This document shows, piece by piece, positions 51,971-61,343 of a stretch of 64,000 bases of DNA. The position numbers were made by a program, and so were the translations under genes. Position 1 is the first letter of the stretch; each line of letters begins with the position of its first letter. The DNA is from Dyadobacter psychrotolerans (lineage in GTDB: Bacteria; Bacteroidota; Bacteroidia; Cytophagales; Spirosomataceae). The stretch is from NCBI RefSeq assembly GCF_004349265.1, contig NZ_SMFL01000013.1, positions 1 to 64,000 on the forward strand. The letters are read 5' to 3'. Under the pieces are notes generated by a model. That model worked only from the letters and a program-made list of their open reading frames with translations. It had not been told where the DNA came from and made no database searches.

Positions 51971-53071
51971 TTAACCTGCTACGGAAACACCAATTAGTCT
52001 TCCAATTCCAAAAGTGACGGCAGCAGCAGCAAGCCCGAAAAGAACTTGCCTGAAACCAGAATACCACACACTTTTTCCGGTAAATAAGGTGATGGCTGCA
52101 CCGATCAGAAACAATCCGATTGCGCTGAAAACAGTGCTTGTCAAAATCGCCTGAGTACCGCTTAGAAAAAAGTAGGGGGATACAGGAATAATTGCGCCGA
52201 CCGAAAATAAAAGAAAGGAAGTCACAGCGGCTTCCATGGCAGAACCTTTCAGGTCTTCCACATTAATACCAAGTTCTTCTTTGACCAGAATTGCCATTGT
52301 ATCGTCCTTACTGGACATGATGTCTCGAGCCATTTTCAGAGCTTGTTGCTGCGGTATGCCTTTCGCCTGATAAATGAGTGCAATTTCCTGTTCTTCACCG
52401 GCTGGGTTGGTTTCCAGTTCGTCCATTTCCAGCTGCATCTGATTCTCACTGAGCTCCTGAGAACTTTTAACAGAAATCCACTCGCCCAGAGCCATCGATA
52501 AAGCACCCGCCAGCAGACCTGCGAGTCCGGTAAGCAATATTTCCTTTTGCCCTATGGCAGCACCCGCAATCCCCATCACCAGACTGAAATTGGAAACAAG
52601 TCCGTCATTTCCGCCTAGTACGGCAGCCCGTAAAGCATTCCCTCCCACTGATCTGTGCCGTTTCTCAAACCTGGTAAGGGTCGACCCGGCGATTTTCGGG
52701 TTGTTGTCCAGTATGTTCTTCAAAATCGCAACATGGGCGGTGTCTGAGATTGAACTGGCAGATCTGTTCTTATTTCTGGCATTGGATACGGAAGACGAAA
52801 TGCTCTTTTCCGTATCCAGAAGTACACCCAATATGTAATCGTAGCCAAAAACCTTACCGATCGTATTCAGGATTTTTGCTCTGGCAGACGGGCCTGGTAA
52901 TTGTGACAAATGCAGCTCATTCTTAGCCATAAATGCAAGTGCATGCCCGTGCTCTATTTCACTCATTTGCCTGAAAACGCTAGCCACATTTTCGTCTTCC
53001 TCGTTTTTAGCAAGAATCCCGTACAGAAAGCCTGCGTCAATTTCGGTTTGTATGTTTTTAAGACTGACCAT
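51971..53071 (-). CDS. Ferritin-like/VIT1 fusion transporter
   Basis: A 366-residue protein. Residues 1-130 form a rubrerythrin/ferritin-like helical domain with EIDAGFLYGILAKNEEDENV and MSEIEHGHAL, which supply carboxylate and histidine ligands for iron. Residues 140-366 form a VIT1/CCC1-type transporter with five hydrophobic segments (GGNDGLVSNFSLVMGIAGAA, LAGALSMALGEWISV). The cytoplasmic ligand-rich loop (ELETNPAGEEQEIALIY) is also present. In the related MbfA family the ferritin part oxidises or senses iron and the membrane part exports it. It lies 57 bases downstream of the membrane fusion protein gene of the RND pump. Confidence 0.88.
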   Translation of the reverse strand: MVSLKNIQTEIDAGFLYGILAKNEEDENVASVFRQMSEIEHGHALAFMAKNELHLSQLPGPSARAKILNTIGKVFGYDYILGVLLDTEKSISSSVSNARNKNRSASSISDTAHVAILKNILDNNPKIAGSTLTRFEKRHRSVGGNALRAAVLGGNDGLVSNFSLVMGIAGAAIGQKEILLTGLAGLLAGALSMALGEWISVKSSQELSENQMQLEMDELETNPAGEEQEIALIYQAKGIPQQQALKMARDIMSSKDDTMAILVKEELGINVEDLKGSAMEAAVTSFLLFSVGAIIPVSPYFFLSGTQAILTSTVFSAIGLFLIGAAITLFTGKSVWYSGFRQVLFGLAAAAVTFGIGRLIGVSVAG

Positions 53072-53128
53072 GGTTTGTTTACAGTTTAAAATTGATGCGC
53101 AAAGTGAATTGTCCTTTAATAATCAATA

Positions 53129-54262
53129 CTACTCTTCCGATTTATTCTTTAAAGACATCAGAAGAGAATACGCTCCATTTACTACACAAAGCTGGTTGTC
53201 AAGTTTTTGCTTGGAAATAATTTCCGTAAAACCGTTCTCCGAAGTTCCGGTCTGGACCTGTTTCATTTCAAAAGTGCTTTTCCCTTTTGGTATAAAAATG
53301 TACTGTTTGTCTTCGTATGTAACAATGGCATCGTCGGGCAGCACGAGCACGGAGCGGCTGTTGAGCTGGATGTCCGCATTCATAAACATGCCGGGTAAAA
53401 GTTCGGGCTCATAACTTTCAAAGTGTGAATGAACCTCGGCGGTCCTTTCCGGTGACAAATCCTTGCTGATCAGGATAATTTCACATTGGTATTTTTTTTC
53501 GGGCACGTTGTTGGTGTAAGCCAATATCTGCTGGCCAATTTTTACTTTATCCAGATCCTTTTCAAAAACTTTAAGGGCCAGATGGATGTCGGTCGGGTTT
53601 ATCAGTTCAAAAAGTACTTCCGTAGCCGAAACGTACCGGCCGATATTGACATTCACCTTGGACACAAAACCGCTGATGGGCGAATGAATGCTGATACTTC
53701 GGGTAATGTTATCCTTTGTTAAGTGGTCAGGATTGATGCCGGCCAGCTTGAGCTTTTCGTACAACGCTTTCATCATCACCTGCTGGCTCTGGTAATCGGA
53801 CTCAGCCTGCTGAAAGGTCTTATCGCTGCTTGATTTGCTTTTGTTCAGATCTTTCTGGCGTAAATAATCACTTTCCAGAAAAACGACCCTTGCTTTGCCA
53901 GTCAGGTAATCCTGCTGTAACTGAATGTACTGCTGGTCTTCCATCACTGCCAGAATTTCGCCTTTTTTTACGCGCGTTCCCGGTAAAAGTCTGGTCGTTT
54001 TGAGATATCCTCCCAGTGGTACGCTGATGGATACTATGTTTTGAGGCGGAACGTCAATCTTTCCATTTAGTTTTAAAACCGATGAAACCTGCTTTTTCTC
54101 TGGCAATGCCGTTTTAATACCCGCATTTTTAATTTGCTTTTCATTGAGTGAAGCAACATTGGGATCAGTACTTTTTTCAGTCTTTACGGTACCATTTTCA
54201 GCCTTTTTGGAACAGGATAAAAAAAGTAAAATCAGTAAGCTATATATCAGATATTTCATCAT
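53129..54262 (-). CDS. RND efflux membrane fusion lipoprotein (CusB/CzcB type)
   Basis: A 377-residue lipoprotein (MMKYLIYSLLILLFLSC, lipidated Cys17). It has the order beta-barrel, lipoyl, helical hairpin (LQQDYLTGKARVVFLESDYL), lipoyl, barrel typical of CusB/CzcB. The segment VPLGGYLKTTRLLPGTRVKK is the lipoyl half-motif and IHSPISGFVSKVNVNIGRYV the second. It links the inner-membrane pump to its outer-membrane factor in the periplasm. It starts 7 bases after the pump gene. The ligand set for a particular metal is not readable. Confidence 0.9.
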   Translation of the reverse strand: MMKYLIYSLLILLFLSCSKKAENGTVKTEKSTDPNVASLNEKQIKNAGIKTALPEKKQVSSVLKLNGKIDVPPQNIVSISVPLGGYLKTTRLLPGTRVKKGEILAVMEDQQYIQLQQDYLTGKARVVFLESDYLRQKDLNKSKSSSDKTFQQAESDYQSQQVMMKALYEKLKLAGINPDHLTKDNITRSISIHSPISGFVSKVNVNIGRYVSATEVLFELINPTDIHLALKVFEKDLDKVKIGQQILAYTNNVPEKKYQCEIILISKDLSPERTAEVHSHFESYEPELLPGMFMNADIQLNSRSVLVLPDDAIVTYEDKQYIFIPKGKSTFEMKQVQTGTSENGFTEIISKQKLDNQLCVVNGAYSLLMSLKNKSEE

Positions 54263-54269
54263 GGCGATG

Positions 54270-57200
54270 TTAATTTTGAAGGTAATAATTTAGATCAATG
54301 GCTTTGCTGTTCAGATTCATCACCGCATCCAGATATAGGCTCCGGATGGAAGTCGCATGGCCTATCAGCTGTACCCATTGCAGGTAATTGATGCTTCCGC
54401 CCGCTAGCTGTTGATTAGCCGTTGTGGTGATCAAAGCAGCATTTTTCAGGCTACTCGTTTCGTAATACTGCACGGCGGTCAGGAATTTCCGGTATTCTGT
54501 CAAGGCAGACAAATACTGCGATCTGAGCATTTGCGCACCTGCCTGATAACTTTGCCGGCTGATATCCTGGTTGATCCGCGCCGAATTGATCCTGGCTTTC
54601 TGAGCTCCTGCAAAAATGGGAATACCGACCCCGATCTGCCCAGATTGGAACCGCTGAGAACCGCTGTAGGTCTTCTCATCCGCGCCGGTGCCTCGCATAC
54701 TCATGTTGTTGTAGCCCACATTAATCTGCGGCAAAAGTTTGGCCTTTTCAACATCAATAGTGGCCGTTGCAATCTGCTGCTGCTGCGAAAGAAACCGCAT
54801 CTGAGGATGGTTTTCGATATTGATTGAATCCGGAACTGCAACCGGATTGTACAGATTGTCACGCAATTCCGGCTCGGGATTATCCGGCGCATTGAGCAAT
54901 AGTTGAAATTGCAGCCTTGATAAATTTAAATCGGATTCGAGCTGCTGCCGCTGCATTCTGATATCGGCCAGCTGAGTTTCCACTGTCGTTTTTTCAAGAA
55001 TATCACTTTCCCCCTTTTCAAATCGCTCCTTTGCCCTCTGATAAAAACCAGAGTAAAGACTGTCCAGAGAAATGAGCAATTCTTCTTTTCTCTTTTGGTA
55101 CAAAACCATATAAAAGACATGCGCGACATTTCTTCGCAGTTCATTTTCCCTTACCGCCACATTGAGAACACTGGCCGATAATTCGCTTTGCAAAAGCGTT
55201 TTTTGCCTGGCATAAACAACCGGCAGACTTAGTGATTGTGTAATGTTAAAGCGCGTGTCTGTATAAAAACTGTTGATCTGCCCTGCCTCCACCTGAACTC
55301 CCGTTTGAGGTAATACCACGGCTGTTTTTATAAGCGCTTTCTGGTACTGGGCTCTAAGCTTTTCGGTTTTCAAATTCTGGTTGTTGGCCAGAGCAAGCTC
55401 CTGAGCCGTTTTCAGGTCAATTTTGTTCTGAGAAAAACCATTTGCATGATTGAGCAGCAACATCACTTGAATCAGCAGCGATACTAATTTGGTTTTACCA
55501 TTCAGTTTAAACTTAAACCCATTTTCAAAAAACAGATAAAGCACCGGAAGTACAAAAAGTGTCAGAAAAGTTGCTACTAAAAGACCACCGATCACGACTG
55601 TTGCCAATGGACGTTGCACTTCCGCCCCTGCACCATTACTGATAGCCATTGGAAAAAAACCAAGCGACGCCACAAAAGCAGTCATCAGTACCGGACGAAG
55701 CCGGTGTTGTGTACCTTCCACAACAGCTTGTTTAATGTCCTTTTGCTCTTCTTTTCTGATCCGGTTGAATTCTGCAACGAGCACGATCCCGTTTAAAACC
55801 GCGACACCAAAGAGCGCTATAAAACCAATTCCGGCACTGATACTGAATGGCATACCGCGAAGGGCTAGAAAAAATATCCCGCCAATAGCAGATAAGGGTA
55901 TGGCTGAATAAATCAACAATCCGTCTTTCACGGAGTTAAAAGCAAAAAACAACAGAACAAAAATCAGCAACAGTGATACCGGTACGGCGATCATCAGCCG
56001 CTGTTTGGCAGCATTCAGGTTTTCAAAAGAACCACCGTAGGTAATGTAGTAACCAGTTGGAAGTTTTAGGTTTTGGTTGACTTTTATTTGCAATTCGTTG
56101 ACAATGGTCTGCACGTCCCTTCCGGCAATATTGAAACCGACCACAATCCTTCTTTTTGCATCCTCCCGCTGGATCTGATTTGGCCCATCCTGGATTTTAA
56201 CTTCTGCCAGCTGGTAGAGTGGAATCTGCGTTCCGTTGGGCGCGGCTACCAGCAGGTTACGGATATCTTCCAGATTTTTCTTACGCTCTCCACTAAGCCT
56301 CACCACCAGCTCAAACCGTTTTTCGCCTTCAAAAACCATCCCGGTGCTCTGACCGGCCAATGCAGTATTGACCGTTTTATTGATGGCTGAAATGTCCAGG
56401 CCGTACTGCGCCAAAGCACTACGGTTGTAACGTATCGTAATCTGCGGCATACCGGAAACGGCCTCCACATACAAATTTTTCGTGCCTTCAACCTGGTTGA
56501 CCATGGTCCCAAGCTTTTTTGCATACAGTGCAAGCGTATCCAGGTCTTCACCGAATATTTTGCAAACCACATCCTGACGTGCGCCTGTCATCAGCTCATT
56601 AAAACGCATCTGGACAGGAAACTGAAACCCGGCTGTAATGCCCGGGACTTCTTTGAGCGCCTCTCCCATTTTTTCGGAAAGCTCAGAAAACGTTTTAGCG
56701 GATGTCCATTCACTTTTGTTTTTCAAAATCACCATCATATCGCTGGCTTCCATCGGCATCGGATCGGTCGGGACTTCCCCGCTTCCTATTTTGGTAACCA
56801 CTTTTAATACCTCCGGGAACTGCGTTTTCAAAATGTGTGCAGCTTTCGTAGTATTCTCAATCGTCGTAGTCAGGCTGCTTCCGGTGAGTACGCGGGTATC
56901 CACTGCAAAATCGCCTTCTTCCAGTGCGGGAATAAATTCTCCGCCAAGCGTAGTCAGCAGGTAAACCGCAGATCCAAAAAGGATCAGCACCGACATCAGG
57001 ATCATTTTAGGATGACCAATTACCCGTTCAAGTGCATAGCGATATTTCTTCGCCAGCGTGTCCATGATCCGGTCAGAAAAACCGGGCTCCGTTTTTATTT
57101 TTTTGCTCAGAAACACAGCACTCATCATTGGAATGTAAGTGAGTGATAAAATGAACGCGCCTAAAAGTGCAAAGGCAACCGTCTGTGCCATAGGCTTGAA

Positions 57201-58628
57201 CATTTTCCCTTCAATTCCCTGTAAAGTAAAGATGGGCAGGTAAACGATCAGGATAATGACCTGGCCGAAAACGGCACTATTCATCATCCTATCTGCGGAC
57301 TCATTCACTTCCTGGTCCATCTGCTGCTGAGTAATCCGCGCCAGACCTGCAAATTTTTTGTTATGTGTAATCTGGTGCATCACCGCTTCTACGATGATGA
57401 CCGCACCATCTACAATCAGTCCGAAATCCAATGCTCCAAGGCTCATCAGGTTACCGCTCACACCAAAAGTATTCATCATAATCACCGCAAAAAGCATAGC
57501 AAGCGGGATCACTGAAGCGACCAGCAGACCAGCACGGAAATTTCCAAGAAACAGCACGAGTACAAAAACGACGATCAGCGCACCTTCCAAAAGATTTTTT
57601 TCAACGGTTCCAATGGCATTATTGACCATTTTAGTCCGGTCAAGAAAAGGCTCTATCACCACGCCTTCGGGCAATGTTTTCTGGATCTGGGCTACACGCT
57701 GCTTTACATTTTTAATAACCTCACTGCTGTTGGCTCCTTTGAGCATCATCACGACCGCACCGGAAACCTCGCCTTTGTCGTTGTAGGTCATGGCGCCATA
57801 GCGGGTTGCAAAGCTGGTCTTTACCTGGGCCACATCCCGGATAAACAATGGCTGACCATCGGCCAATGATTTAACAGCGATATTATTGATGTCATCCAGA
57901 TTTTCTACCAATCCTTCGCTGCGGATGTAAAGCACAGTAGGCCCTTTTTCGATGTATGCGCCTCCGGTATTCTGGTTATTATTTTCTAATGCCTTAAAAA
58001 CATCGTTGATCGTAATATTATAAGAAAGAAGCTTTTGTGGGTCAATTTCAATGGAAAACTGCTTTAATTTTCCTCCGAAACTGCTTACTTCCGCAACGCC
58101 TTTCACGCCCAGCAATTGACGGCGCACAATCCAGTCCTGGATCGTGCGCAGATCCGTTTCGTTGTACCGGTGTTCGTAACCTTCTTTCGGGCGAACGACA
58201 TACTGGTAAATTTCACCAAGACCGGTACTGATCGGCCCCAGCTCGGGTGTGCCGATTCCGGGAGGGATAATGGCCTGAACTTTTAAAAGCCTTTCGGAAA
58301 CCTGCTGCCGTGCCCAGTAAATATCGGTGGCATCATCAAAAACGATGGTGACCAGTGACAAACCGAACCGGGAAAAACTGCGAATTTCTTTTAGTCCGGA
58401 GATATTGCTGTTGGCCTGTTCGATGGGGAAAGTGACTAATCTCTCGATATCCGTTGCTCCGAAGGATGGTGCGACGGTAATGACCTGGACCTGGTTGTTG
58501 GTGATATCGGGCACGGCATCAATCGGAAGCCGGGTCAACTCATAGCTTCCGTAGCCGATCAGAGCTACGACGAGCAGGCCGATGATGAGCTTGTTGCTGA
58601 CAGCGAAGCCAATAATTTTATTTAACAT
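54270..58628 (-). CDS. CusA/CzcA-type heavy-metal RND pump fused to a TolC-like outer-membrane factor
   Basis: A 1452-residue fusion. Residues 1 to about 1035 form a complete 12-helix heavy-metal-efflux RND pump: RLPIDAVPDITNNQVQV at the start, and the HME-type helix-4 motif GALDFGLIVDGAVIIVEA with its proton-relay aspartates. Then comes an extra hydrophobic segment (SLLIQVMLLLNHANGFSQ) that looks like a retained signal peptide. From about residue 1065 follows an outer-membrane efflux protein with two TolC repeats (TAQELALANNQNLKTEKL, VEKAKLLPQINVGYNN). Methionine-rich PMPMEASDMM in the periplasmic part hints at Cu/Ag, but Zn/Co/Cd cannot be excluded. It is 7 bases upstream of the fusion-protein gene. 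Confidence 0.92.
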   Translation of the reverse strand: MLNKIIGFAVSNKLIIGLLVVALIGYGSYELTRLPIDAVPDITNNQVQVITVAPSFGATDIERLVTFPIEQANSNISGLKEIRSFSRFGLSLVTIVFDDATDIYWARQQVSERLLKVQAIIPPGIGTPELGPISTGLGEIYQYVVRPKEGYEHRYNETDLRTIQDWIVRRQLLGVKGVAEVSSFGGKLKQFSIEIDPQKLLSYNITINDVFKALENNNQNTGGAYIEKGPTVLYIRSEGLVENLDDINNIAVKSLADGQPLFIRDVAQVKTSFATRYGAMTYNDKGEVSGAVVMMLKGANSSEVIKNVKQRVAQIQKTLPEGVVIEPFLDRTKMVNNAIGTVEKNLLEGALIVVFVLVLFLGNFRAGLLVASVIPLAMLFAVIMMNTFGVSGNLMSLGALDFGLIVDGAVIIVEAVMHQITHNKKFAGLARITQQQMDQEVNESADRMMNSAVFGQVIILIVYLPIFTLQGIEGKMFKPMAQTVAFALLGAFILSLTYIPMMSAVFLSKKIKTEPGFSDRIMDTLAKKYRYALERVIGHPKMILMSVLILFGSAVYLLTTLGGEFIPALEEGDFAVDTRVLTGSSLTTTIENTTKAAHILKTQFPEVLKVVTKIGSGEVPTDPMPMEASDMMVILKNKSEWTSAKTFSELSEKMGEALKEVPGITAGFQFPVQMRFNELMTGARQDVVCKIFGEDLDTLALYAKKLGTMVNQVEGTKNLYVEAVSGMPQITIRYNRSALAQYGLDISAINKTVNTALAGQSTGMVFEGEKRFELVVRLSGERKKNLEDIRNLLVAAPNGTQIPLYQLAEVKIQDGPNQIQREDAKRRIVVGFNIAGRDVQTIVNELQIKVNQNLKLPTGYYITYGGSFENLNAAKQRLMIAVPVSLLLIFVLLFFAFNSVKDGLLIYSAIPLSAIGGIFFLALRGMPFSISAGIGFIALFGVAVLNGIVLVAEFNRIRKEEQKDIKQAVVEGTQHRLRPVLMTAFVASLGFFPMAISNGAGAEVQRPLATVVIGGLLVATFLTLFVLPVLYLFFENGFKFKLNGKTKLVSLLIQVMLLLNHANGFSQNKIDLKTAQELALANNQNLKTEKLRAQYQKALIKTAVVLPQTGVQVEAGQINSFYTDTRFNITQSLSLPVVYARQKTLLQSELSASVLNVAVRENELRRNVAHVFYMVLYQKRKEELLISLDSLYSGFYQRAKERFEKGESDILEKTTVETQLADIRMQRQQLESDLNLSRLQFQLLLNAPDNPEPELRDNLYNPVAVPDSINIENHPQMRFLSQQQQIATATIDVEKAKLLPQINVGYNNMSMRGTGADEKTYSGSQRFQSGQIGVGIPIFAGAQKARINSARINQDISRQSYQAGAQMLRSQYLSALTEYRKFLTAVQYYETSSLKNAALITTTANQQLAGGSINYLQWVQLIGHATSIRSLYLDAVMNLNSKAIDLNYYLQN

Positions 58629-58707
58629 GATTGTATTGTTGATTTGAGAAAAATTAAAATGGATACGCAGTCATTTTAAGGACAATCACCTGCGTTCCTT
58701 TAAAAAA

Positions 58708-59094
58708 TCAGCAATACTTGGGAGGCTGCCATATCCCGGACAGATAAGATGAATTGATCCGGTCATTGAGATGGAAGCTGTCCCGTTTCAAGAAATAACA
58801 GAATAAAGCTGGCTGAAATAGAAATGTTGGATTTGAAAAAATAGGTGTTACCCAGATCGCGAGATGGTCCTGGCCGGAAAGGAAAGGTAGTTTTTTGTCC
58901 AGATCGTAGTCGGAATGTCCGGATATTGCCTGCTGGTAGTGTAGCACAATAAAGTCGATAAAAGTAGATTTTTGATTCCATTTCTGATGCTGGCCGTAAT
59001 GCTCAATGAGCATAGGTATTTTTACCAGTTCGATCAAATGAAAGTTCGAAAAGAGGTAAATAGCAAGCAACAATATGGAAATCTGCTTTTTCAA
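58708..59094 (-). CDS. Small secreted protein of the metal-efflux operon, function unknown
   Basis: A 128-residue protein with a hydrophobic start (MKKQISILLLAIYLFSNFHL). It contains LVKIPMLIEHYGQHQKWNQK, a short histidine-bearing stretch (HYQQAISGHSDYDLDKKLPF) and a C-terminal cysteine. I recognise no domain, but small proteins of this look often precede CusA-type genes in Bacteroidota. Its histidines and location make a periplasmic metal-binding role possible. It is 79 bases upstream of the pump gene and 60 downstream of the YceI gene. Confidence 0.75.
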   Translation of the reverse strand: MKKQISILLLAIYLFSNFHLIELVKIPMLIEHYGQHQKWNQKSTFIDFIVLHYQQAISGHSDYDLDKKLPFLSGQDHLAIWVTPIFSNPTFLFQPALFCYFLKRDSFHLNDRINSSYLSGIWQPPKYC

Positions 59095-59154
59095 TGAAGA
59101 ACTTTTGGTTGATCTAATGATGAGATTATTCCTTAAACAACTCTTTTCAGTTCA

Positions 59155-59745
59155 TCAGGCCGTTTTTTTAGGGGTCAGCACAAACTTGTTTTTAACAGCA
59201 ATAGACTCCGCAATTTTAGCCACCACCAGCGTAGGGACTTCGATTTTGTGGTCTGTAAGTTTGACATCGAAGGCGCAGGTAATCGTGATTTGCCCACCTG
59301 ATACGGCAAGCTGGCCTTTCAGTGTCCGGTTCTGTTTCACACCGTGCATGTCCATAATCCCGTCTACACTTACTGGATAACTTCCATCTTTACTGTAATC
59401 TATTGGCTCTTTAATTTTTCCCGTAAAAACCGCCGCCGGATATTTCTCGGTTTCCATGTAGTTTTCATTGAAGTGTTCTTCCATGAGTTTATTTGGAAAA
59501 TGAAACCCACGCTGCTGCATTTTAATGGCAATTTCCCCGTTGGCTGTGTTCAGAATAACCAGCACCTGCTTATTAACTGCTGCAATATTTTCCAGCGGTG
59601 TTTCTGAGAAAAAACTCATCTCACCTGTCTTGGTCATATATAATTGACCATAACAGGTTACGGCTATGAGCTGGCTGACCATGACAATCAGCATCAGTCT
59701 AAATGTTTTAGTATCCACTGGATTTACGTTTTTTACTTTTATCAA
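59155..59745 (-). CDS. YceI-family periplasmic protein
   Basis: A 196-residue protein with a signal sequence ending near VTCYGQ. The YceI fold is marked by MTKTGEMSFFSETPLENIAA, FPNKLMEEHFNENYMETEKY, YPVSVDGIMDMHGVKQ and a final strand rich in valine. The family binds isoprenoid-type lipids in a lipocalin-like barrel. With the start taken at 59745 it overlaps the DUF5777 gene by 38 bases; a shorter start at 59694 would lose the positive N-region of the signal peptide. The role in this redox cluster is unknown. Confidence 0.87.
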   Translation of the reverse strand: MIKVKNVNPVDTKTFRLMLIVMVSQLIAVTCYGQLYMTKTGEMSFFSETPLENIAAVNKQVLVILNTANGEIAIKMQQRGFHFPNKLMEEHFNENYMETEKYPAAVFTGKIKEPIDYSKDGSYPVSVDGIMDMHGVKQNRTLKGQLAVSGGQITITCAFDVKLTDHKIEVPTLVVAKIAESIAVKNKFVLTPKKTA

Positions 59746-60628
59746 AACTGAATGTACGTGCTACGTTAAAGCCATAGAAAATATCGCCGCTGTTCCATTT
59801 TCCGGTAGTCTGTCCAATGAACTGTTTCTCAATCATTCCTCTTGAATTTGTCAGGTGCAGCTGGAATACGTGGCCACCAGTTTCGATATCAAAACCAAGT
59901 GAAAGGGTATTTGTAAATCTGGGATCTCTCTGAATGGCGCCGGCGAATGTTTTTGGCGTATACCAATATTCGACGTTGAAAGAAGTCCGCTTGGTCAGTT
60001 TGTAACGTCCGCCCATGCCCAATGCATAGAGATTATTGGCATCGATCTGATTTTCTGCCAGGTTCCGGTGCACAATAGTCGGTGTTAGTTGAAGTGAAAA
60101 TTTCTCACTGAACTTGCGGGCGATCAGCGCTTGAAACGTATAAGTTTGTCGCTGGGCAATCGTATAAAAAGGAAGGTCTGTTGATGAAGTGCTTGAATTA
60201 TTGGCATCGCTGGCAAAAAGCGTAACGGATACCGGTATATTTCTAAATCCCGACGACTGTTTTAAAAGGCGGTACTTGGCAAATACATCAATGGTTTTCT
60301 GGTAGCTGCTTCTGCCGATGCCGATCATCAGCCGGTCCGTAAGCCCGTATTCCAATGCCAGCCTGATTTGGGATTCGTCCAGTCCGAAAAAATTATTCGC
60401 GCCAGAATTAACTGCACCAAACCGGTGAGAGATAATAAAGTCCATGTTGTTTTTTCCGACCGTTTCCACGGAATGCCCATTGATAATCCGGGTTCCTTTG
60501 AAAGTTGCCGCACTGTAGACGGTCGCCGAATCCTGAACCTGATCCAATTGTTTTAATAAATCGTCCTGTGCAAATGCAGATGAGCCCATGAGCAGCATCG
60601 CAACGGCTATACATTTTTTCATTCTCAT
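59708..60628 (-). CDS. DUF5777-family outer-membrane beta-barrel protein
   Basis: A 306-residue protein with signal peptide MRMKKCIAVAMLLMGSSAFA. It has the DUF5777 features: ATFKGTRIINGHSVETVGKN, MDFIISHRFGAVNSGANNFF and alternating beta strands with LALEYGLTDRLMIGIGRSSY. These proteins are predicted small barrels and occur next to Rieske and YceI genes. The function is not established. It is 6 bases after the Rieske gene, clearly in the same transcript. Confidence 0.85.
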   Translation of the reverse strand: MRMKKCIAVAMLLMGSSAFAQDDLLKQLDQVQDSATVYSAATFKGTRIINGHSVETVGKNNMDFIISHRFGAVNSGANNFFGLDESQIRLALEYGLTDRLMIGIGRSSYQKTIDVFAKYRLLKQSSGFRNIPVSVTLFASDANNSSTSSTDLPFYTIAQRQTYTFQALIARKFSEKFSLQLTPTIVHRNLAENQIDANNLYALGMGGRYKLTKRTSFNVEYWYTPKTFAGAIQRDPRFTNTLSLGFDIETGGHVFQLHLTNSRGMIEKQFIGQTTGKWNSGDIFYGFNVARTFSFDKSKKRKSSGY

Positions 60629-60634
60629 ATTATC

Positions 60635-61075
60635 TTAAGCGGTAATGGTCAAAATGTTGCTGGCCAGACTGGTTGTATAAACCCGGATGCCTTTTTTCCC
60701 TTCACTGTTGAGCCCTTTACCGGTGTTGTCGTATTTGGCTCCATGCGCAGGGCAGTAAAAATGATCTGACTGGTACATGATTTGGTTTTTGCCTTCGTGG
60801 CTGCATGTAAGCGTGGCAGCAATATATTCGGCGGTATTACTTTTCGCTATCACGACACCGTCTTTGACTACATAACCTCCATTATTCTTCAACGCCGCGT
60901 TTTCGGAAGCGGTTAAATCCAGCGTCAGGTTTGTGGGTGCCGGGCTCACACGTTCATTCGTGCAGGATTGCAGGTTTGCGCCAAAATAAACAGCGGCCAG
61001 GGCGGATCCGGCAAAACCCAGCTTTCTCAAAAATTCATGACGGTTTATATTGTCGGCTTTGGTGTTATGGTCCAT
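60635..61075 (-). CDS. Rieske [2Fe-2S] protein
   Basis: A 146-residue protein; the start at 61075 (MDHNTKADNINRHEFLRKLG) is preferred over the longer frame. A hydrophobic export signal is followed by a possible lipobox (LQSC, Cys38). The cluster ligands are Cys91-x-His93 (CSHEG) and Cys108-x2-His111 (CPAHGAKYD). It should carry electrons at the periplasmic face. It is the first gene of the minus-strand metal/redox cluster, and three 11-bp-spaced CTTAAG repeats lie 67-94 bases upstream of its start codon. Confidence 0.9.
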   Translation of the reverse strand: MDHNTKADNINRHEFLRKLGFAGSALAAVYFGANLQSCTNERVSPAPTNLTLDLTASENAALKNNGGYVVKDGVVIAKSNTAEYIAATLTCSHEGKNQIMYQSDHFYCPAHGAKYDNTGKGLNSEGKKGIRVYTTSLASNILTITA

Positions 61076-61141
61076 GATTGTAATTGGGTTATTGTCGTAT
61101 GAATGATATCTCAAATGTATGTGGAGCTACCTTAGCGTTTC

Positions 61142-61169
61142 CTCAAGATATTCTTAAGGTTAGCTTAAG
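61142..61169. promoter_or_regulatory. Triple CTTAAG repeat before the Rieske operon, candidate response-regulator site
   Basis: CTCAAG (61142-61147), CTTAAG (61153-61158) and CTTAAG (61164-61169), each followed by 5 other bases, give a strict 11-bp period, one helical turn. The same arrangement occurs at 63492-63519. OmpR-family regulators bind such direct repeats. The interval 61170-61343 contains no other clear feature except a weak hairpin after the kinase gene. Confidence 0.7.
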
Positions 61170-61306
61170 ATTTTAATCATTGGAAGAGATTCGGCAATGG
61201 CTGAACAGTATAACATGCACCTCTAAATCTTAACAAATGTCCTGAATAGCACATGATAAAGTTTACACACAACATTCCATAAGTTGTATACATCACAGAT
61301 GTGCCT

Positions 61307-61327
61307 AAAAAGCGGCAAAAGCCTTTT
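61307..61327 (-). terminator. Weak hairpin after the kinase gene
   Basis: On the minus strand AAAAGGC and GCC(GC)TTTTT can form a short stem with a two-base bulge, followed by T residues. It lies 17 bases after the kinase stop codon. Confidence 0.35.
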
Positions 61328-61343
61328 GGTCAACCTATAAATG

